Assembly: GCA_002428015.1 (NCBI GenBank) | Contig: DIZW01000042.1 | Span: 65,194-81,578, forward strand | DNA length: 16,385 nucleotides | Source: Oxalobacteraceae bacterium UBA6018 | GTDB taxonomy: Bacteria; Pseudomonadota; Gammaproteobacteria; Burkholderiales; Burkholderiaceae_D | Direction: 5' to 3' | Shown here: positions 14,472-16,385 of the stretch, one piece after another | Layout: every line of letters begins with the position of its first letter | Numbering within the stretch: the stretch's first letter is position 1 | Notes under the pieces: model-generated | The model's input: only the letters and a program-made list of their open reading frames with translations | Told to the model about the DNA's origin: nothing | Database searches by the model: none | Translations under genes and position numbers: made by a program

Positions 14472-14515
14472 GAACGAATCCTTTCAGTGGTGCATATGCG
14501 ATTTGCGCATATGCA
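14472..14515 (-). promoter_or_regulatory. Predicted CysB operator with perfect inverted repeat before sbp
   Basis: Arms TGCATATGCG (14491-14500) and CGCATATGCA (14506-14515) form a perfect inverted repeat around ATTTG. On the minus strand it contains GCATATGCGCAAATC (14514-14500), followed after 20 bases by ATTCGTTC (14479-14472), 63 bases before the sbp start. These blocks match the element before cysT. The palindrome would sit upstream of the -35 region, a usual place for LysR-type activators. Confidence 0.6.
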
Positions 14516-14662
14516 GGCAGCGCCGGCATGGTTAATTACGGCGCATTGAGCGGATGAGCCGCGCATGAAGTTCCGCCACGGTCGCGCACCCGGCGCCGTT
14601 TAGTAAAAGCGCGCCAGTTCACTGGATTCGCATGAAACATGGCCCCGGAAGCGCTGCTTCGA

Positions 14663-14691
14663 TTGTGGCGTCACCTGGCCAGCGCTACAGT
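14663..14691 (+). promoter_or_regulatory. Candidate sigma-70 promoter of the GH26 gene
   Basis: TTGTGG (14663-14668) and TACAGT (14686-14691) are separated by 17 bases, matching 3/6 and 4/6 of the consensus. The leader to ATG 14756 would be about 60 bases. In the gene-free stretch 14409-14755 the rest beyond the sbp control region shows nothing else I can name. Confidence 0.35.
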
Positions 14692-14755
14692 TTCTCCCCC
14701 AACTAAGACAGGTCACCCCGCGCAGGCGCGGCAACGACGACAGAGGAGACTATCG

Positions 14756-16099
14756 ATGAGAACAACGATCCTGGCTAGCGCAAGCTGGTTGACGCTAGCG
14801 GCGGCCCTCGTTGCCTGCAGTGGTGGCGGCAGCTCCACGGCCACGGCACAGACTCCGGCGCCTGCATCGACTCCAACGCCGACGTCAACGCCGACACCGA
14901 CACCGACACCGGCACCCGTCGCCGCTACCTGCAGCGTCAACGGCCAGGCCTGGGCCCAGTGTGCGACCGACAACGGCGGCTGGGGCTTCGAGAGCGGCCA
15001 GTACTGCGTCGCGCGCAGCTTCTGCCCCGCCAATCGCGACGCGCTGCCGGCCATCGCAGGCCGCAGCGCGCCGGTCGATCCGAAGGCGAACGCGAAGACC
15101 GTGGCCACCTACGGCTGGCTGCGCGGCGTGTGGGGCAAGAACATCATCGCCGGCCAGTCCGACCTGACGTGGAAGGACTCGATCGACATGGCCGAGCGCG
15201 TGTACGCCGACACCGGCAAATACCCCGCGCTGATGGGCTATGACTTCATGAACTATGGGATGACCGCCAGCTGGGTCGAGGGCCGGCACCAGACCGAGGA
15301 AGCGATCGCCTTCGCAGGCAAGGGCGGCCTGGTCGCGTTCAACTGGCACTGGCGCGATCCGTCCTTGCTCAAGACGGCGCAGGTCAACAGCGCGAATTTC
15401 TACGCGCGCGAGACGGACGCGTCGAAGAACACCGGCTTCACGATCCCCGTGGCGCAGGGCGCTCTGGACAAGAGCAGCCCGGCCTACCAGCAGCTCGACG
15501 ACGGCATCGACCTGATCGCCGTGCAGCTGCAGCGCCTGTCCGACGCCGGCGTGACTGTGCTCTGGCGCCCGCTGCATGAGGCGTCCGGCAGTAACGGCGA
15601 CGGCTGGTTCTGGTGGGGCCGCAAGCGCACGGACGGCGTGCCGCAGGCCTTTGCCTATACGCTGCTGTGGCGGCACATGTACGACCGCCTGGTGAACGTG
15701 CATGGCCTGCACAACCTGATCTGGGTGTGGAACGGGCAGGACCCGGCCTGGTATCCGGGCGACGACGTGGTGGACGTGGTCGGCTACGACATCTACGACA
15801 GCACGGACAAACAGACCTACGGTTCGCAGCTGGCCACTTACGTGCGTGCGCAAAAGAGCAGCGCCGAGAAGAAGCTGGTCGCGCTCACGGAAAACAGCTA
15901 CATCCCCGATCCAGACAAGATCGCCGTGGACGGCGCCTGGTGGCTGTGGTTCATGACCTGGAGCGATGGCGATACAGCGGCCGGCGTTACCGACGCGAAT
16001 AACTTCTGGACAGGCGAGTACTACAACACGAGCGCACAAAAGAAGAAAGTCTATAACCATCCGCTGGTGATTACGCTGGATAAGATGCCGCGCTTTTAA
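14756..16099 (+). CDS. Lipoprotein GH26 glycoside hydrolase with CBM10-like module, probable beta-mannanase
   Basis: This 447-residue protein has a lipoprotein signal with lipobox LVAC (Cys21), so it should be lipid-anchored, probably on the outer membrane. Residues 33-54 are a Thr/Pro linker. Residues 59-90 match a CBM10 cellulose-binding module: Cys59, 69, 84 and 90 with spacings x9, x14, x5, plus GGWGFE and CVARSFC. From about 115 to the end is a GH26 catalytic domain, with NWHWRDP, acid/base Glu275 in RPLHEASG, WFWWG, YPGDDVVDVVGYDIY and nucleophile Glu379 in LTENSY. GH26 enzymes mostly cut beta-1,4-mannan; xylan specificities also exist, so the substrate is inferred. ATG 14756 has AGGAG 7 bases upstream and gives the lipoprotein signal; a start at 14639 would hide it. 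It is divergent from the sulfate operon and appears to stand alone. Confidence 0.92.
   Translation: MRTTILASASWLTLAAALVACSGGGSSTATAQTPAPASTPTPTSTPTPTPTPAPVAATCSVNGQAWAQCATDNGGWGFESGQYCVARSFCPANRDALPAIAGRSAPVDPKANAKTVATYGWLRGVWGKNIIAGQSDLTWKDSIDMAERVYADTGKYPALMGYDFMNYGMTASWVEGRHQTEEAIAFAGKGGLVAFNWHWRDPSLLKTAQVNSANFYARETDASKNTGFTIPVAQGALDKSSPAYQQLDDGIDLIAVQLQRLSDAGVTVLWRPLHEASGSNGDGWFWWGRKRTDGVPQAFAYTLLWRHMYDRLVNVHGLHNLIWVWNGQDPAWYPGDDVVDVVGYDIYDSTDKQTYGSQLATYVRAQKSSAEKKLVALTENSYIPDPDKIAVDGAWWLWFMTWSDGDTAAGVTDANNFWTGEYYNTSAQKKKVYNHPLVITLDKMPRF
14870..14917 (+). repeat. Thr/Pro linker microrepeat in the GH26 gene
   Basis: Near-repeats of the 6-base unit ACRCCG, with ACACCG three times in succession, encode alternating Thr-Pro in the linker. 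The DNA repeat could change copy number by slippage in steps of two residues without breaking the frame. Confidence 0.7.
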
Positions 16100-16122
16100 A
16101 GCCCGGCACCACGCGCCGGGCT
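16100..16122 (+). terminator. Hairpin after the GH26 gene, probable terminator
   Basis: AGCCCGGC (16100-16107) and GCCGGGCT (16115-16122) form a perfect 8-bp stem with a 7-base loop, directly after the stop codon at 16097-16099. No T-run follows on the plus strand, while TTTAAA borders it on the other side, so termination may be partial or work better on the minus strand. Confidence 0.5.
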
Positions 16123-16239
16123 CCATGCGGGCGATTCAATGGGACGATAATGTTTCCGTTTATCAGCAGGGTGCGGGCGTGGAATACTATTCGCATCGAA
16201 TCGCCATGCGTGGTGAATCTTATTGGCCGATGTTTAGTA

Positions 16240-16385
16240 GGGAAGCACTGATTTATTCTGGCGGATGAAATTGGCCAAGGGAAAAATGTACGCTGCAAGG
16301 CGCAAACCGCAGTCATATCGGGCGGTATGGCGAGGATTTGCAAACGCCGCAGCGTGCTTTTTTCACGGCCAAGTTCGCCGTCATG
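16240..16385 (+). mobile_element. Possible left end of an insertion sequence, running off the window
   Basis: The sequence changes character here. It starts GGGAAGCACTGATTTATTC, like the terminal inverted repeats of some IS5-type elements, next to a TTAGTA target-like flank. It contains a long stem-loop and reaches an ATG at the last three bases (16383-16385) that could begin a transposase. Neither transposase nor right end is visible, so this rests on pattern alone. Confidence 0.3.
16288..16363 (+). terminator. Long imperfect stem-loop followed by T6
   Basis: Outer arms GTACGCTGC (16288-16296) and GCAGCGTGC (16349-16357) pair over 9 bp with one wobble. Pairing continues through GGCG (16299-16302) with CGCC (16345-16348) and CAAACC with GGATTTG (16334-16340), with small bulges. 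Six T residues follow (16358-16363). It resembles an intrinsic terminator and could shield a downstream transposase gene from read-through. Confidence 0.4.

Noticed and set aside
14639..14755. 39-residue N-terminal extension of the GH26 protein
   Set aside because: It would bury the lipoprotein signal, has no ribosome site and overlaps the candidate promoter.
16071..16343. Minus-strand frame of 90 residues at the right edge
   Set aside because: It overlaps the end of the GH26 gene, its terminator hairpin and the putative insertion-sequence end. It shows no domain or ribosome site.

Overview
This GC-rich window looks like chromosome from a betaproteobacterium of the Oxalobacteraceae type (Massilia, Duganella or a relative). 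Three things suggest this: the strong G/C third-position bias, a sulfate-uptake operon that ends in cysB, and the overall protein flavour. The genus is an inference; no rRNA or other marker gene is present.

Left part (1-9259): an exported and outer-membrane redox/uptake module. It opens with the end of an OmpR-family response regulator gene, whose stop overlaps the start of its sensor kinase gene. Facing these genes is a three-gene minus-strand operon: a TonB-dependent receptor (7060-4961), an exported protein with two probable dimeric alpha-beta-barrel-like repeats (4873-4088), and a PepSY-type membrane protein fused to a flavin/NAD/[2Fe-2S] reductase (4058-2019). The operon ends at a hairpin with a U-tract (1878-1854). 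Divergent from the receptor is an exported YncE-like beta-propeller gene (7303-8334), followed by an exported probable outer-membrane protein (8483-9259). Upstream of the receptor, the propeller and the last gene lie three copies of the same promoter design: two half-sites like RTTCAG exactly 11 bp apart, then a -10-like hexamer exactly 10 bp further on. That is the geometry expected for an OmpR/PhoB-family regulator, so the adjacent two-component system probably controls all five genes.

Middle part (9407-14408): a complete minus-strand sulfate assimilation operon in the order sbp, cysT, cysW, cysA, cysB, encoding the periplasmic sulfate-binding protein, two permeases, the ATPase and the LysR-type regulator. 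Two promoters, before sbp and before cysT, share a bipartite element at the same distance from their start codons. The sbp copy contains a perfect inverted repeat with 10-base arms. These are probable CysB sites. sbp uses a TTG start.

Right part (14409-16385): a divergent gene for a surface lipoprotein with a Thr/Pro linker, a CBM10-like cellulose-binding module and a GH26 catalytic domain, probably a mannanase. After its terminator-like hairpin comes AT-richer sequence without a convincing gene. From about 16240 it resembles the left end of an insertion sequence, containing a long imperfect stem-loop with a T6 tail and running off the window.

No tRNA, rRNA, CRISPR array or phage gene was seen. 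Intergenic stretches are short; the longest (14409-14755) holds the sbp control region and a candidate promoter for the GH26 gene.
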